Source: Paludibacteraceae bacterium (GTDB taxonomy: Bacteria; Bacteroidota; Bacteroidia; Bacteroidales; Paludibacteraceae). Taken from it: a DNA stretch of 64,000 nt. A program made the translations under genes and the position numbers. The DNA is taken from contig JALNVE010000001.1 in the NCBI GenBank assembly GCA_023227695.1, forward strand, positions 60,041 to 124,040, read 5' to 3'. Of this stretch, positions 51,317-59,764 are shown in pieces; position 1 is the first letter of the stretch; the number at the start of each line of letters is the position of its first letter. The notes under the pieces are model-generated. The model saw nothing but the letters and a program-made list of their open reading frames with translations. It ran no database searches and was not told the DNA's origin.

Positions 51317-52081
51317 TTAAACCTCCGGTGCTGTTTGGATTCTTATCAAATCTCCGTCAGAACCATTATAAAGTGTCGTCATTCCGGAAAAACCGACAAT
51401 CTTTTCCGATATTTGCAAACTAATCTTTGTTCCTGCTGTTCCCGTCAAAGTCTGCTGATGAACAAACGTATCTCCGTTTTGGTCTTTGCATATCAAATGA
51501 ATATCAAAATTTATTGATCCTGTTTCCACATATGCATCTACCTTGTCTGTCGGAGCAAAAAAGACATATGAATCATAGGTTCCATAAGGAAGGTTCACGT
51601 TATCTGTCTGATAGCTTGAAACTGACGTGAAGAAAGGAATTCCTCCTGCCGTTTTTCCGAATCTTGCGAAAACCATCACATCTGTATTTTCCACGACCGC
51701 ACCTGACATTTTAAATCCAGTAACATCGGAAACGGTATCCGCGAAACCTTTTTTTACCGTCATTCCGTTGATATAAAGATATTGATCCAAGCTACCTGGA
51801 TATTCTATAGACCAATAATTAGGATTTGAGTTGAAATATGTCATAAGGCCCCAAACAACGCTACTTAGAGGAGACGCTTTAACAACGGGAGCTGTCGTCC
51901 AAACATCATTCTTTAGGAAAGGATTCATAATGGATTCAAATCCGTAATCGTCGCTTTCTGTAATAAGAGGGAAGTATTCTGGACTTTCCGATGTTTGGAT
52001 TTCTATAACGGGAGACGTTAATAAAGAATATTGACCTGCTATTTTATCCGCAATTTGTTGTATGATTCCAGTGGGTATCAT
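51317..52081 (-). CDS. Unknown 254-residue virion-region protein
   Basis: Beta-rich, with an N-terminal helix (GIIQQIADKIAGQY). The stop is three bases from the tube-like gene start and the start overlaps the upstream gene by ATGA. Position between connector-like and tube genes suggests a neck or tail completion protein; no motif. Confidence 0.5.
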   Translation of the reverse strand: MIPTGIIQQIADKIAGQYSLLTSPVIEIQTSESPEYFPLITESDDYGFESIMNPFLKNDVWTTAPVVKASPLSSVVWGLMTYFNSNPNYWSIEYPGSLDQYLYINGMTVKKGFADTVSDVTGFKMSGAVVENTDVMVFARFGKTAGGIPFFTSVSSYQTDNVNLPYGTYDSYVFFAPTDKVDAYVETGSINFDIHLICKDQNGDTFVHQQTLTGTAGTKISLQISEKIVGFSGMTTLYNGSDGDLIRIQTAPEV

Positions 52082-52584
52082 GGTAGACTCTCAATTCTTG
52101 ATTTTAATGAAGAAAGGACTTTTATTCCGGCATCGGAATTTCCGACAATAATCCTAAGCGCATTTATGGCATCTTCCTTCGCGACTTTTTCTTTACCGGA
52201 TTCTTCCATATTAGAAATGTCTCTTTTCATCATTTCTATTAGTTCTTCAAGGCTTTCCCAAGCTTTTTCAATCCTAACGAAATACTGTGCTGCTTTAAGG
52301 ATTTCATTACGTCCTTGTGACGGGAAAAACGCTGCCGCGTATACTTTCGGAAGCATTCCTGACGCTTCTCTTTTTATAGCATCAAGAGTCCGAATGCTTT
52401 TGTCTATGAAATCAGAACAGTTTTTGAGTGCCGATTTTTTGAATTGTTCATAGCCGTCGCCCTGATCGGCATAAGATTCATAAACCCGTAAAGAGACATA
52501 GGATGATTTATTCGCAAACAGAAAAAGTTTCGCATATTCTCTGAATCTTGACTTTTCCAACAAATTCACTAAATCATTAAGCAT
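52078..52584 (-). CDS. Unknown 168-residue helical protein
   Basis: All-helical, basic, with LNDLVNLLEKSRFREYAKLFLFANK at the start and two further long helices. It overlaps both neighbours by a few bases. Part of the head-tail joining region by position. Confidence 0.5.
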   Translation of the reverse strand: MLNDLVNLLEKSRFREYAKLFLFANKSSYVSLRVYESYADQGDGYEQFKKSALKNCSDFIDKSIRTLDAIKREASGMLPKVYAAAFFPSQGRNEILKAAQYFVRIEKAWESLEELIEMMKRDISNMEESGKEKVAKEDAINALRIIVGNSDAGIKVLSSLKSRIESLP

Positions 52585-53140
52585 TTCCTATCTCCTTTAT
52601 AATAGGTTTCAATATATTCGGGATTTGGCTCGGTACACAAGAAAAAAGAATGTCTGGAATCGCCTCATGAATATTTACGGTCCATAGCCATTCTGACACT
52701 CCGTAAAACCCGTCTCTAGTGCTGGAATACTGCACGCTTGAAATGAATGAATCATAGACGAAGGCGCTATATCTGTATTGACCTTCCACACACGGTATCG
52801 GGAATTGGAGATTTTGGGGGTTCTTAAAGATAGACGTAACTGCGGATGTCAAACGGTTCTGATAACTTTCTCGATCTTCCACGCTAGGCGCTAGAACGGT
52901 AAGGACGCATCTGAAATTCTGCATGTGTCGTTGTACTCTCGTCGCATACCAAGAAGACTCGGAATTCACGCTTTCTATTTCAAGACTAGGAAATGAAGAA
53001 ACAGGAAGCGTGACACGGATTCCTTTTAATACTGATAATTCTCTAGATTCAAATTCGGAAATCACAGAATTAAGCAAAACAGAATTTGCTTTCATTACTA
53101 AGATATATCTGTCTATAACTATATTCGGATCGATTTCCAT
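52577..53140 (-). CDS. Unknown 187-residue protein, possible tail terminator
   Basis: Alpha/beta, with an N-terminal helix and beta strands (FPSLEIESVNSESSWYATRVQRHM, GVSEWLWTVNIHEAIPD). Size and position (after the connector-like gene) suit a tail terminator or neck protein, but no diagnostic motif is seen. Confidence 0.45.
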   Translation of the reverse strand: MEIDPNIVIDRYILVMKANSVLLNSVISEFESRELSVLKGIRVTLPVSSFPSLEIESVNSESSWYATRVQRHMQNFRCVLTVLAPSVEDRESYQNRLTSAVTSIFKNPQNLQFPIPCVEGQYRYSAFVYDSFISSVQYSSTRDGFYGVSEWLWTVNIHEAIPDILFSCVPSQIPNILKPIIKEIGNA

Positions 53141-53156
53141 TTATATCTAACCTGTG

Positions 53157-53636
53157 TTACGTTTGTTGCAGAGTCCATGCCGGTTGCCAAGTCGGAGGCA
53201 TCGTTCTGGAAATTTGTGATTTTCTTTCCGTCGCCGGTATCCAGTGAGTATTCCTTCTCAAATCATATACCATACCCTTTGCTTTTTCAACAGTAAGATT
53301 CACCTGATCATTCGCGTTCGTAGATACCTGCTGAAATTCCGATGCCGCCAAAAGAGCCGCTGTCCAATAGATCGCAGCCTGTCTTAATTCTCCGGGGAAA
53401 AAGTCTTTAAATTTTCCGTCACTTCCCTTCACTTTTTTTGTTTTAAACGGCACGTTGTATAAATCATTCAGCATACCGTCGATTTCTCGATCTACGAGTT
53501 CTTGAAATTCATTGACTTCTTCTTTCTTCAAAGTGTCCCATTTCCCTTCTCCGACTTTAAGGGTTTTGAGTACTTTTTTTATATTTGTCCAAGAACCGGA
53601 ATAAAACGGTTCTCCTGTAAATTCTGAAAGTTCCAT
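53157..53636 (-). CDS. Head-tail connector-like protein
   Basis: 159 residues. VDREIDGMLNDLYNVPF resembles the A-x-x-I-D-x-x-L-x-x-x-Y-x-x-P segment of gp36/DUF1320-type head-tail adaptors, followed by helices (ELRQAAIYWTAALLAASEFQQ). It lies upstream of the tail genes as expected for a connector. Confidence 0.55.
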   Translation of the reverse strand: MELSEFTGEPFYSGSWTNIKKVLKTLKVGEGKWDTLKKEEVNEFQELVDREIDGMLNDLYNVPFKTKKVKGSDGKFKDFFPGELRQAAIYWTAALLAASEFQQVSTNANDQVNLTVEKAKGMVYDLRRNTHWIPATERKSQISRTMPPTWQPAWTLQQT

Positions 53637-53647
53637 ATCTTCCTCTT

Positions 53648-53908
53648 TTACTTCTGACTGACTCCCAAAATGTCTTGAGATAATTTTTCGACCTTAAAGT
53701 CTTCAATCGAAGATAACCTTTTTCTTATGTTTTCGCAATCAGAAATCTTGGCACACTTAATGACATATTGTATGTTTTCTCTACAGATGTCGTTTTTCGC
53801 AACGACAACGTGCGAGGAAATACTTGTCGCAGCCTCTCTTAACCTTTCAAAAAAACCGGCTTCTTTAATGATTTCTCCGATTCCGCGAAGTTCTTGTTTA
53901 AAATTCAT
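53648..53908 (-). CDS. Unknown 86-residue protein
   Basis: The ATG at 53908 is preceded by GGGAG six bases upstream; the longer open frame is inside the neighbouring gene. The product is helical at first (NFKQELRGIGEIIKEAGFFERL), then basic. No family recognised. Confidence 0.55.
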   Translation of the reverse strand: MNFKQELRGIGEIIKEAGFFERLREAATSISSHVVVAKNDICRENIQYVIKCAKISDCENIRKRLSSIEDFKVEKLSQDILGVSQK

Positions 53909-53910
53909 TT

Positions 53911-54744
53911 TTATCTCCCTAGTCTGTTGACTCTCCATCCCCTCAGTCTTCCGCCGACATTCATCGTTCCGGATGTTCCGACACCGGATACGGCTCTCCA
54001 ATAATAATTTGTCGGATATGCCAGCAAACGTCCACCCGCCTTGAAAACAGGATTGTCAATCGTCTTATATGCGCGATCTTCCGCGTTTTGTTTAAGAGTA
54101 GAAAGCTGTGAAACAATGTCTCCACCCTGTCCTTCTAGAAGCATATCTGCTCCTATCGCGAATATTAAACGGCCTTTCCATAAATCATAGTCTAACAACA
54201 ATCTTTCCATACATTGTGCAAATGCCAAATCAACAATCACTCCTGCCCAATAATCCGGACAGTTTTCTATGGTATAATACGTCGGAGAACTGTCTTGACC
54301 GGCCGAATTAATTGTATTAATCGATGAAACAAGAAATCCGTAAAGAACTTCCGCCGGGAAATAATCAAAACTGTATGAAGCCGAAACATCAATCAGAGGG
54401 TTTCCGATTGCGTCCACAGTATCTATCAAATCATTTCCTGAAATTATTTGGAAACTGGAATTTACATCCGGAAATGTCAATTTCCCCATCTGAGGATCTA
54501 TTTCGAAAGAATCCGGCATCATCTTTTCATTAGCTCTCACGATTCTTAAAGGCGCTGTTTCTAAAACGTTTCCGAAAGCGAAAAGCCACGTCTTTCTGTC
54601 GCTGTCCAGCTTTAAAGGTTCATCATTGACCTCTATCTGACGGAAACGAAGAAGCTTGGGGGTAAGGAAATCATCAATAAGAGCATTTGCCCTTTCTGAT
54701 GACAGTACATTCATGGGTATGTAGGTTGAAGGATAATTGGCCAT
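53911..54744 (-). CDS. Unknown 277-residue head- or neck-region protein
   Basis: Mixed alpha/beta; ends in a basic Gly/Arg-rich stretch (NVGGRLRGWRVNRLGR). CPDYWAGVIVDLAFAQCMERLLLDYDLW suggests a helical bundle. It is two bases from the next gene. A virion structural role is inferred from position. Confidence 0.5.
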   Translation of the reverse strand: MANYPSTYIPMNVLSSERANALIDDFLTPKLLRFRQIEVNDEPLKLDSDRKTWLFAFGNVLETAPLRIVRANEKMMPDSFEIDPQMGKLTFPDVNSSFQIISGNDLIDTVDAIGNPLIDVSASYSFDYFPAEVLYGFLVSSINTINSAGQDSSPTYYTIENCPDYWAGVIVDLAFAQCMERLLLDYDLWKGRLIFAIGADMLLEGQGGDIVSQLSTLKQNAEDRAYKTIDNPVFKAGGRLLAYPTNYYWRAVSGVGTSGTMNVGGRLRGWRVNRLGR

Positions 54745-54795
54745 TTTTTACACCTGTCTCTTATACAATGAGACGGTATTATCAAAACTAATCAT

Positions 54796-55053
54796 TTAGC
54801 TATGACAAAGGCTTTTCAAACGTCTTATATTATCCACAAACCGATAGGCATTCACTGTTCCGTATCCTTTGAAGAATAAATCTTTTTTCTTTTCTATTTC
54901 GTCTTCTTTTACAAGGAAAATGAAAATTATTTTCCCGTCTTCTTTTTTTTCTATACCTTGAAAATTCGCCCTAGAAGAACAAAGGAACGCTCCGAAATAC
55001 AAGTCAGATGTCCTGTATGTCTTTTGCGTTCCTTTATCAATCCCTTCTCCCAT
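54796..55053 (-). CDS. DUF5659-like small protein
   Basis: 85 residues with YRTSDLYFGAFLCSSRANFQGI, KIIFIFLVKE and YRFVDNIRRLKSLCHS, the pattern of DUF5659-type proteins found in phages and bacteria. Function unknown. Located before a 51-base gap that holds a short GTCTC/GAGAC hairpin. Confidence 0.6.
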   Translation of the reverse strand: MGEGIDKGTQKTYRTSDLYFGAFLCSSRANFQGIEKKEDGKIIFIFLVKEDEIEKKKDLFFKGYGTVNAYRFVDNIRRLKSLCHS

Positions 55054-55058
55054 AACAA

Positions 55059-55307
55059 CTATTTCATCCCCGTCCTTGCTGAAAGGTGACTACCGTGCTG
55101 TACCTTTCCCGCTTCTACGTTTTTCCTTTTCTGTTCTTTATTTATTCTGTCTTTTGAAGAAGATACTCCAATGAGAGTCGGGGCTTCAATCAATTTAATA
55201 GCCTTTCTTCCACATTCAGGACAAACAATATCCCTCTTCATATCCTTCATCAGACAGTTAATCGTCGTTACGGTGTGGCAAAATCCACATTCATAACTGT
55301 AAAACAT
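55059..55307 (-). CDS. FmdB-type zinc-ribbon protein
   Basis: 82 residues beginning FYSYECGFCHTV with a second pair CPECGRKA at about residue 30: the FmdB-family zinc ribbon. The C-terminal half is basic and polar. Such proteins are common near phage structural genes; function unknown. Confidence 0.7.
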   Translation of the reverse strand: MFYSYECGFCHTVTTINCLMKDMKRDIVCPECGRKAIKLIEAPTLIGVSSSKDRINKEQKRKNVEAGKVQHGSHLSARTGMK

Positions 55308-55921
55308 TACTTTTTCCCCTTCTTAGAAACAGCAGGATTCTTTAACGCAACTGACCTTATTTTAAGACCTGCGTTTACCAAAGGTTTCCCGGCTACGTTT
55401 CCGGCACCACTTTCGTCTGCAGCCACGACTTTCATTTTTATGGGTTTCTGGAGATTTTCTACCTGTTCCTGTAATTCTTCAATTCCAGTAAGGGTCTTTA
55501 CGACATTGTTTTCTTCAATAACTTCAAGTTTTTGATCAAGTTCTGGCAATTTAGCTCTTGCTGGAAGATCTACATTTTTTATTCCGAGATTGATAACATC
55601 AATCAAATCTGCGTCTGAATTGATCACAACCATTTTCGGCGCTTCAACCTTGGAAGAGTTTGCCTTCAATCTCTTTTCAATATCGGAAATCACATTCTTG
55701 GCGATCTTGTCCGTATAGGGAACAAGGATTGCTGTCTTAGTGGAAGGAGAAATAATTTTCTTTCCGGCTTCCACTTCTCTGGAAGCATCTTGAAAAATCT
55801 TTCCGTTAACTTCCATAGTTCCCTTTTCAGGATCGAAATTCAATATCTGTCCTCGTGTAAGATTTGCTCCGAAACGAGAGATATTCCACGTTGTCGTTAC
55901 GACGTACTTTTCAATGTTCAT
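55307..55921 (-). CDS. Unknown 204-residue protein
   Basis: An N-terminal beta-rich segment (YVVTTTWNISRFGANLTRGQIL), a central coiled-coil-like stretch (LDQKLEVIEENNVVKTLTGI) and a Lys-rich tail. It starts one base before the end of a structured 129-base leader and overlaps the zinc-ribbon gene by one base. Possibly a virion-associated protein. Confidence 0.5.
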   Translation of the reverse strand: MNIEKYVVTTTWNISRFGANLTRGQILNFDPEKGTMEVNGKIFQDASREVEAGKKIISPSTKTAILVPYTDKIAKNVISDIEKRLKANSSKVEAPKMVVINSDADLIDVINLGIKNVDLPARAKLPELDQKLEVIEENNVVKTLTGIEELQEQVENLQKPIKMKVVAADESGAGNVAGKPLVNAGLKIRSVALKNPAVSKKGKK

Positions 55922-55937
55922 TTTTACCTCATTTTTT

Positions 55938-56043
55938 CATGACTGTTAAGTCATGTGCTTTTAAAAGGGATAAAGGAAATCTTTATCACTTTATTATCAC
56001 TGTTTAACAACAGCGAAATTCATACGGGGAAATATTTCCCCGT
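55938..56043 (-). terminator. Cluster of hairpins between virion genes
   Basis: Within 106 bases I see CATGACT/AGTCATG (55938-55955), GATAAAG/CTTTATC (55969-55987), CTGTT/AACAG (56000-56013) and a 20-bp perfect palindrome (56024-56043, ACGGGGAAAT and its complement). The 56051-56521 gene ends just before it. The set probably acts as terminator and/or mRNA processing or stability structure; no coding frame is visible here. Confidence 0.5.
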
Positions 56044-56050
56044 CAGCCTT

Positions 56051-56521
56051 TTAGATGGTTTTCTTTTCTCCAATAACACCACCGAAGTAAGGTCCAGTAC
56101 CGAGTCTACGGTTATCCGTAGCGGCAATCAATGTATCGACCGCCGTTTTTTCAGCATTATTAACTGGGATCTTCTTCAAATCACGGCTTATATGTTCAAG
56201 AACTTTGACAAGTACCGGTGCCGGTTCAACCGCAGTATCACCGACATAGTATGTCAATTTTGAAATGGCCTTGAGATTGAGCTTGTATCCCAACCAAGTC
56301 CTTGTCCCGATATATTTGTCTGTGACATCATCCCACTTGCAAATAGTATCGATGAAAGCCTTGATCGCAGCCAATTGAACGTTTGTAGGAAGGGTTACGC
56401 GGCTGTTACGTGCGATGTTCCTCACATCACGGGCATACTGCCACCAATTGCAATTGGCGACACCACGGACTCCACCTGTCAATTTGCCTTCAACTTCAGG
56501 TATGATAATCTGTCCTGACAT
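56051..56521 (-). CDS. Unknown 156-residue virion-region protein
   Basis: I chose the ATG at 56521, which has AGGTGA five bases upstream, over a GTG at 56548. The protein is Trp/Tyr-containing with mixed alpha/beta content (VANCNWWQYARDVRNIARNSR). Isolated between two long structured non-coding stretches, it may be highly expressed as its own unit, as capsid or decoration proteins often are; this is inference. Confidence 0.5.
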   Translation of the reverse strand: MSGQIIIPEVEGKLTGGVRGVANCNWWQYARDVRNIARNSRVTLPTNVQLAAIKAFIDTICKWDDVTDKYIGTRTWLGYKLNLKAISKLTYYVGDTAVEPAPVLVKVLEHISRDLKKIPVNNAEKTAVDTLIAATDNRRLGTGPYFGGVIGEKKTI

Positions 56522-56688
56522 ATTCTCACCTTTGAACTTTTTCCCCACTTCACGGCATTAGTTCTTAAACCGCAAACAATAAAGACCATCTTTACCGTTC
56601 AGCCCCTTTGTGGAACGGGCTTTCAATATTTTATCCGAATATCAAAAAAATTATCTCCTTTATGAAGATTTTCTGTTTTATGCTTCAG
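56522..56688 (-). other. 167-base non-coding leader of the 56051-56521 gene
   Basis: No gene of credible length is visible. It contains CCGTTC/GAACGG (56595-56600 with 56613-56618) interleaved with AGCCC/GGGCT (56601-56605 with 56617-56621), a pseudoknot-like arrangement, and an orphan AAAGGAGAT element near 56655 without a good start codon behind it. A promoter is expected here; GATAAAAT near 56633 is the best -10-like match. Confidence 0.4.
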
Positions 56689-57288
56689 TTAAAATTTAAT
56701 GGTAGCCTTTTTATAAGGTTCGAAAAATGAATTATCTCCTTTCTCAATTGAAATGGGCTTCTCTCCGTGTTTAAATCCCCACCAGCTTGCAAGATTGTTT
56801 AGCGTATTTGAAAGTTCAATATCTGAAACATCTTCTGGTGCTGTAATTATAATACCTTCATGATCTACATTTAGAAGAGACATGTTCTTAGGAAGTTTAG
56901 ACTTTATAAATTGTTCAGCCATGTTCTTCATCGCAAAATCATGTTTCGACTTGCTGACATCTGGTGTTATATTGTCATGTTTTGTCCTATTTAATTCGCG
57001 TAGAACTTCCAGCAACTTATCGTCATTTGATTCCCAGTTAGGAGATTTCTTTAGAGTGTCATAATTTTCACGTAAAACAGTCGCCGCCCAATTAAGAACA
57101 TCTAGGTGCTTAGGGGTGACTTTAAGAGTCTGTTGAGAAACGGTTTTGTTATTCTCTGATTTAGACCAACCCCTATCTGTACGCCTATAACCGCTTCCTG
57201 GATTTTCCTTATGTTCGGGATCATGGATATAATCATATTCAGCGGTTAATATTTTAGCAATTTTATAAATTTCCGCATTAATTCTCAT
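56689..57288 (-). CDS. Probable cargo/virion protein with IAK..AE N-terminus
   Basis: 199 residues starting RINAEIYKIAKILTAEYDY, the signature shared with three other proteins up to 63.1 kb. The rest is charged and mixed alpha/beta, ending SWWGFKHGEKPISIEKGDNSFFEP. The N-terminus may be a packaging signal removed by a prohead protease after AE; this is inference from the repeated motif. Function unknown. Confidence 0.55.
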   Translation of the reverse strand: MRINAEIYKIAKILTAEYDYIHDPEHKENPGSGYRRTDRGWSKSENNKTVSQQTLKVTPKHLDVLNWAATVLRENYDTLKKSPNWESNDDKLLEVLRELNRTKHDNITPDVSKSKHDFAMKNMAEQFIKSKLPKNMSLLNVDHEGIIITAPEDVSDIELSNTLNNLASWWGFKHGEKPISIEKGDNSFFEPYKKATIKF

Positions 57289-57321
57289 CTTGAGATCTCC
57301 TTTATTTGATCAATCCAGATT

Positions 57322-57564
57322 TCAAAGCCTGAAGAATTTTTTATAAAGTTTGTCAAAAGTCTGATTATAGTTATCTTCATGGTATTCAAATCCCAAAACC
57401 TGATTTGGAATATTCTTCAGCTTCTGAAGATCTCTAATAGCGATTTCTCTGTCACCTATCAGATACTTTGTGAATGCCAAGGCGACATCTTGTGTCGTTG
57501 CAGCGGTCCTTTTCTTCCCATGAATCTCAACTGCCAGTCTTTTAAGTTCTATTTTGTAGTCCAT
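57322..57564 (-). CDS. Small protein with related N-terminal motif
   Basis: 80 residues from the ATG at 57564 (GGGAG upstream). It begins MDYKIELKRLAVEIHGKK, similar to the MDYKTELMKIAKLIKAEE start of the protein at 58008 but without the AE pair. The remainder is helical. Function unknown. Confidence 0.55.
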   Translation of the reverse strand: MDYKIELKRLAVEIHGKKRTAATTQDVALAFTKYLIGDREIAIRDLQKLKNIPNQVLGFEYHEDNYNQTFDKLYKKFFRL

Positions 57565-57566
57565 TT

Positions 57567-57980
57567 TTACTCCCTGAATTCTGATAGATGATCCTTGCAA
57601 GACAGATAAGCCAATCCTTCTTTTGAAAAAGGGATAAGGTTTTTATCTGAAGCGTCTCTTTCCAAAGTCCTACAAGCATTAATAAGATTTTCTTTATCTG
57701 AAAACCGTCTCATCGTTTCGTTGATGTAGACTTTGATGGATTTATCTTTTCCGTTAGATTCCGCTTCTATTTTGATTCTCGTTTTTTCATCCCGTAACAC
57801 AAGGATGCAGTGATAGATTCCGTCTTCACATAAGCTTTTCATTCCCTTTTTGATATATGAGGAATCTAAGAAGCTCTCAAAGAAATATCCAAGAAGCTTG
57901 ATATCTGCATCTAGCGAATTGCTGTCGATATCTTTCTCTTCAAAGAAAGATATTCTGTTAAGATTTTGACTAGTCAGCAT
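57567..57980 (-). CDS. Unknown 137-residue protein
   Basis: Starts MLTSQNLNRISFFEEKD, loosely like the other cargo-region N-termini. The body is alpha/beta with KSLCEDGIYHCILVLRDEKTRIKIEAES. Two bases separate its stop from the next start. No family recognised. Confidence 0.5.
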   Translation of the reverse strand: MLTSQNLNRISFFEEKDIDSNSLDADIKLLGYFFESFLDSSYIKKGMKSLCEDGIYHCILVLRDEKTRIKIEAESNGKDKSIKVYINETMRRFSDKENLINACRTLERDASDKNLIPFSKEGLAYLSCKDHLSEFRE

Positions 57981-58007
57981 TTGAAAGCTCCCGATTTTGA
58001 CGGTAGG

Positions 58008-58364
58008 TTATTCTTCCCATTTACCTGACAGTTGATTCAAAACCTTCTTCTGTATAGAAGAAGGAATACTTTTCCAAGCCACTGGTTTACCAAGCTTCTG
58101 ATCTTCTTTCCCTGTTGCAAAAACGGCTTTCCCGTTCATGTCAAACCGAATTAGAGACTTGTCTGTACTTCCAGGTTCATCCCATTCCCTTCCTGTAAGA
58201 ACAGCGGTAAAACGCTTTAATTGATTAGGGTTATCGTAAACCCTAATGGTGTCTGCCTTATACTTAAAATTGTGATCTTTACTGTTCTTTTCCGTATATT
58301 CAATTCCGGTTTCTTCAGCCTTAATCAATTTCGCGATTTTCATCAATTCTGTTTTGTAATCCAT
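58008..58364 (-). CDS. Small protein with IAK..AE N-terminus
   Basis: 118 residues beginning MDYKTELMKIAKLIKAEET, followed by a basic, beta-rich domain (TIRVYDNPNQLKRFTAVL, SLIRFDMNGKAVFATG). AGGAGATAACAAATG gives a strong start. Presumed virion cargo because of the shared N-terminus. Confidence 0.55.
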   Translation of the reverse strand: MDYKTELMKIAKLIKAEETGIEYTEKNSKDHNFKYKADTIRVYDNPNQLKRFTAVLTGREWDEPGSTDKSLIRFDMNGKAVFATGKEDQKLGKPVAWKSIPSSIQKKVLNQLSGKWEE

Positions 58365-58367
58365 TTG

Positions 58368-58961
58368 TTATCTCCTGTAAAACTCGACTTCCATCCCCAT
58401 TTTTTTTGACAGTTCTATCGGATTGTCGAAAACGTTGTTATCTTCCAATATGACATAGAAACCGAAACCGTCGCCTCCGTCATCCGCGTAGATGCTTCCA
58501 AGATGCAGATTTTCATCATCATCACTAAAAAGCTTAATAAATCCGAATTCCTTGTCTTCTTTTTTCAATTCTTCCCTTGCGTTGTCAAAAATGTTCTGTA
58601 GGCTTTCAATGCCGTCTCGGCTTCCCCTAATGATTAAAAGGTGATCTCCTTTCCCTTTTATCTTCTTGTCGATAACCTTAAGACTTAACCCTTTCCAATC
58701 TCCGCTTTCAAAAACATCGTCCTCATTACTCAAAAGAATTTGCCAATCCACTTTCGCCCATCCGTCTCCGTCAAACCCGCCGACATTTTTACCGTCTTTG
58801 TCTTGATTATTTTCTTTCTTTTCTATTCCGAAACTGTGCCCGCCAATGGCATTCATCCAAATCCTGTCAAAGATTTTATTGAAGGAATTGGTTATCCCAT
58901 AATCTCCGCACAAAATGAAAACTCTGTTGTTTCGATCCATGTCAATATCGTGATATATCAA
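58368..58961 (-). CDS. Unknown 197-residue acidic protein
   Basis: Acidic alpha/beta protein with an Asp/Gly-rich middle (GGFDGDGWAKVDW) and HLLIIRGSRDGIESLQNIF. The start is either a TTG at 58961 overlapping the upstream stop (TTGA) or the ATG at 58940; neither has a clear ribosome site. No family recognised. Confidence 0.5.
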   Translation of the reverse strand: MIYHDIDMDRNNRVFILCGDYGITNSFNKIFDRIWMNAIGGHSFGIEKKENNQDKDGKNVGGFDGDGWAKVDWQILLSNEDDVFESGDWKGLSLKVIDKKIKGKGDHLLIIRGSRDGIESLQNIFDNAREELKKEDKEFGFIKLFSDDDENLHLGSIYADDGGDGFGFYVILEDNNVFDNPIELSKKMGMEVEFYRR

Positions 58962-59584
58962 ATTTTGTTTAAGTGCAGATTCGTCAGGTAATGCCGTATA
59001 TAAGAATCTTCCCTTTTGGGAACTATCGGATTGAATCGACAGTGTAAAAAGTCAAACAGTTCTGGTTTCGTCGCGGCTTCATCAAATGCGCCAATCGTTA
59101 TTTCCACAGGACATTTTTCTGTAAGATAATCTTTAATCCCGAATCTATATCTTGTTTTGTTTTGACTCGCTAAAGCTTGTGGAATAACGGCATGTGTAAG
59201 ATATCCGTTCTTTTCTTGACCCAATATACAACTATCAACATGAAAGTTTTCCAAAGCGTCTTTTGCCGAAGTCCTATGGCAAGTTGCAAAGGCACCCTTA
59301 TTAAGAAGCGGTTCCAGATTTCGGATAGAACGGGTATCTGTGTCCACCCACACTCCACCGTAAGTTTCCAATAGCCATAACCTATAAATGTCGGCTTTAT
59401 AAACAAGATTAGGAAGTCTTTCTATTTCCTGCGCTAGGACGTGTGCAGAGGGTATCTTAAAGTCGGTAATGAAATCATACGTCCAACTACTCCCCAAGCA
59501 ATCCTGGTATTCCCTGAAGGCTTTTTTTGCCCATTCTGGGACTTCACTTCCCGACCAAGCCATAAAAAGAGTTTTCGGGATCAT
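58958..59584 (-). CDS. Glycosyltransferase, GT32-like (DXD)
   Basis: 208 residues with VYKADIYRLWLLETYGGVWVDTDT, the sugar-nucleotide binding and DXD motif of the GT32/capsular polysaccharide synthesis type family. The enzyme would transfer a sugar to DNA, protein or a host glycan. It is coupled by ATGA to the small gene upstream and lies next to a second glycosyltransferase. Confidence 0.8.
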   Translation of the reverse strand: MIPKTLFMAWSGSEVPEWAKKAFREYQDCLGSSWTYDFITDFKIPSAHVLAQEIERLPNLVYKADIYRLWLLETYGGVWVDTDTRSIRNLEPLLNKGAFATCHRTSAKDALENFHVDSCILGQEKNGYLTHAVIPQALASQNKTRYRFGIKDYLTEKCPVEITIGAFDEAATKPELFDFLHCRFNPIVPKREDSYIRHYLTNLHLNKI

Positions 59585-59757
59585 ACTTCTCTAAGTCCTG
59601 CCAATTCGATAAAACGTTCCTGTGACCAGTGTTTAAAGAATCCTTCTTTATTCAGTAGAACAGAATATTCTTCGTCACTAACAGAAGTAATGTAATACCG
59701 TTTACCAAAATCGTCTATCCAATTACCATTAGGGTCTTGTGTGTATTTCCAATACAT
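59581..59757 (-). CDS. 58-residue protein between the two glycosyltransferase genes
   Basis: A short frame from the ATG at 59757 to the TGA at 59581, overlapping the next start by ATGA. The product begins MYWKYTQDPNGNWIDDFG and contains YYITSVSDEEYSVLLNK. Codon frame, tight packing and coupling support it being real; no clear ribosome site. Function unknown. Confidence 0.55.
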   Translation of the reverse strand: MYWKYTQDPNGNWIDDFGKRYYITSVSDEEYSVLLNKEGFFKHWSQERFIELAGLREV

Positions 59758-59764
59758 GAAAGAA

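Noticed and set aside
54752..54766. CTGTCTCTTATACA matches the first 14 bases of the Tn5 mosaic end used in sequencing adapters.
   Set aside because: The following bases (ATGAGACGG) do not match any adapter, and the site forms a natural GTCTC/GAGAC hairpin before an ATG, so contamination is unlikely, although a read check is simple.
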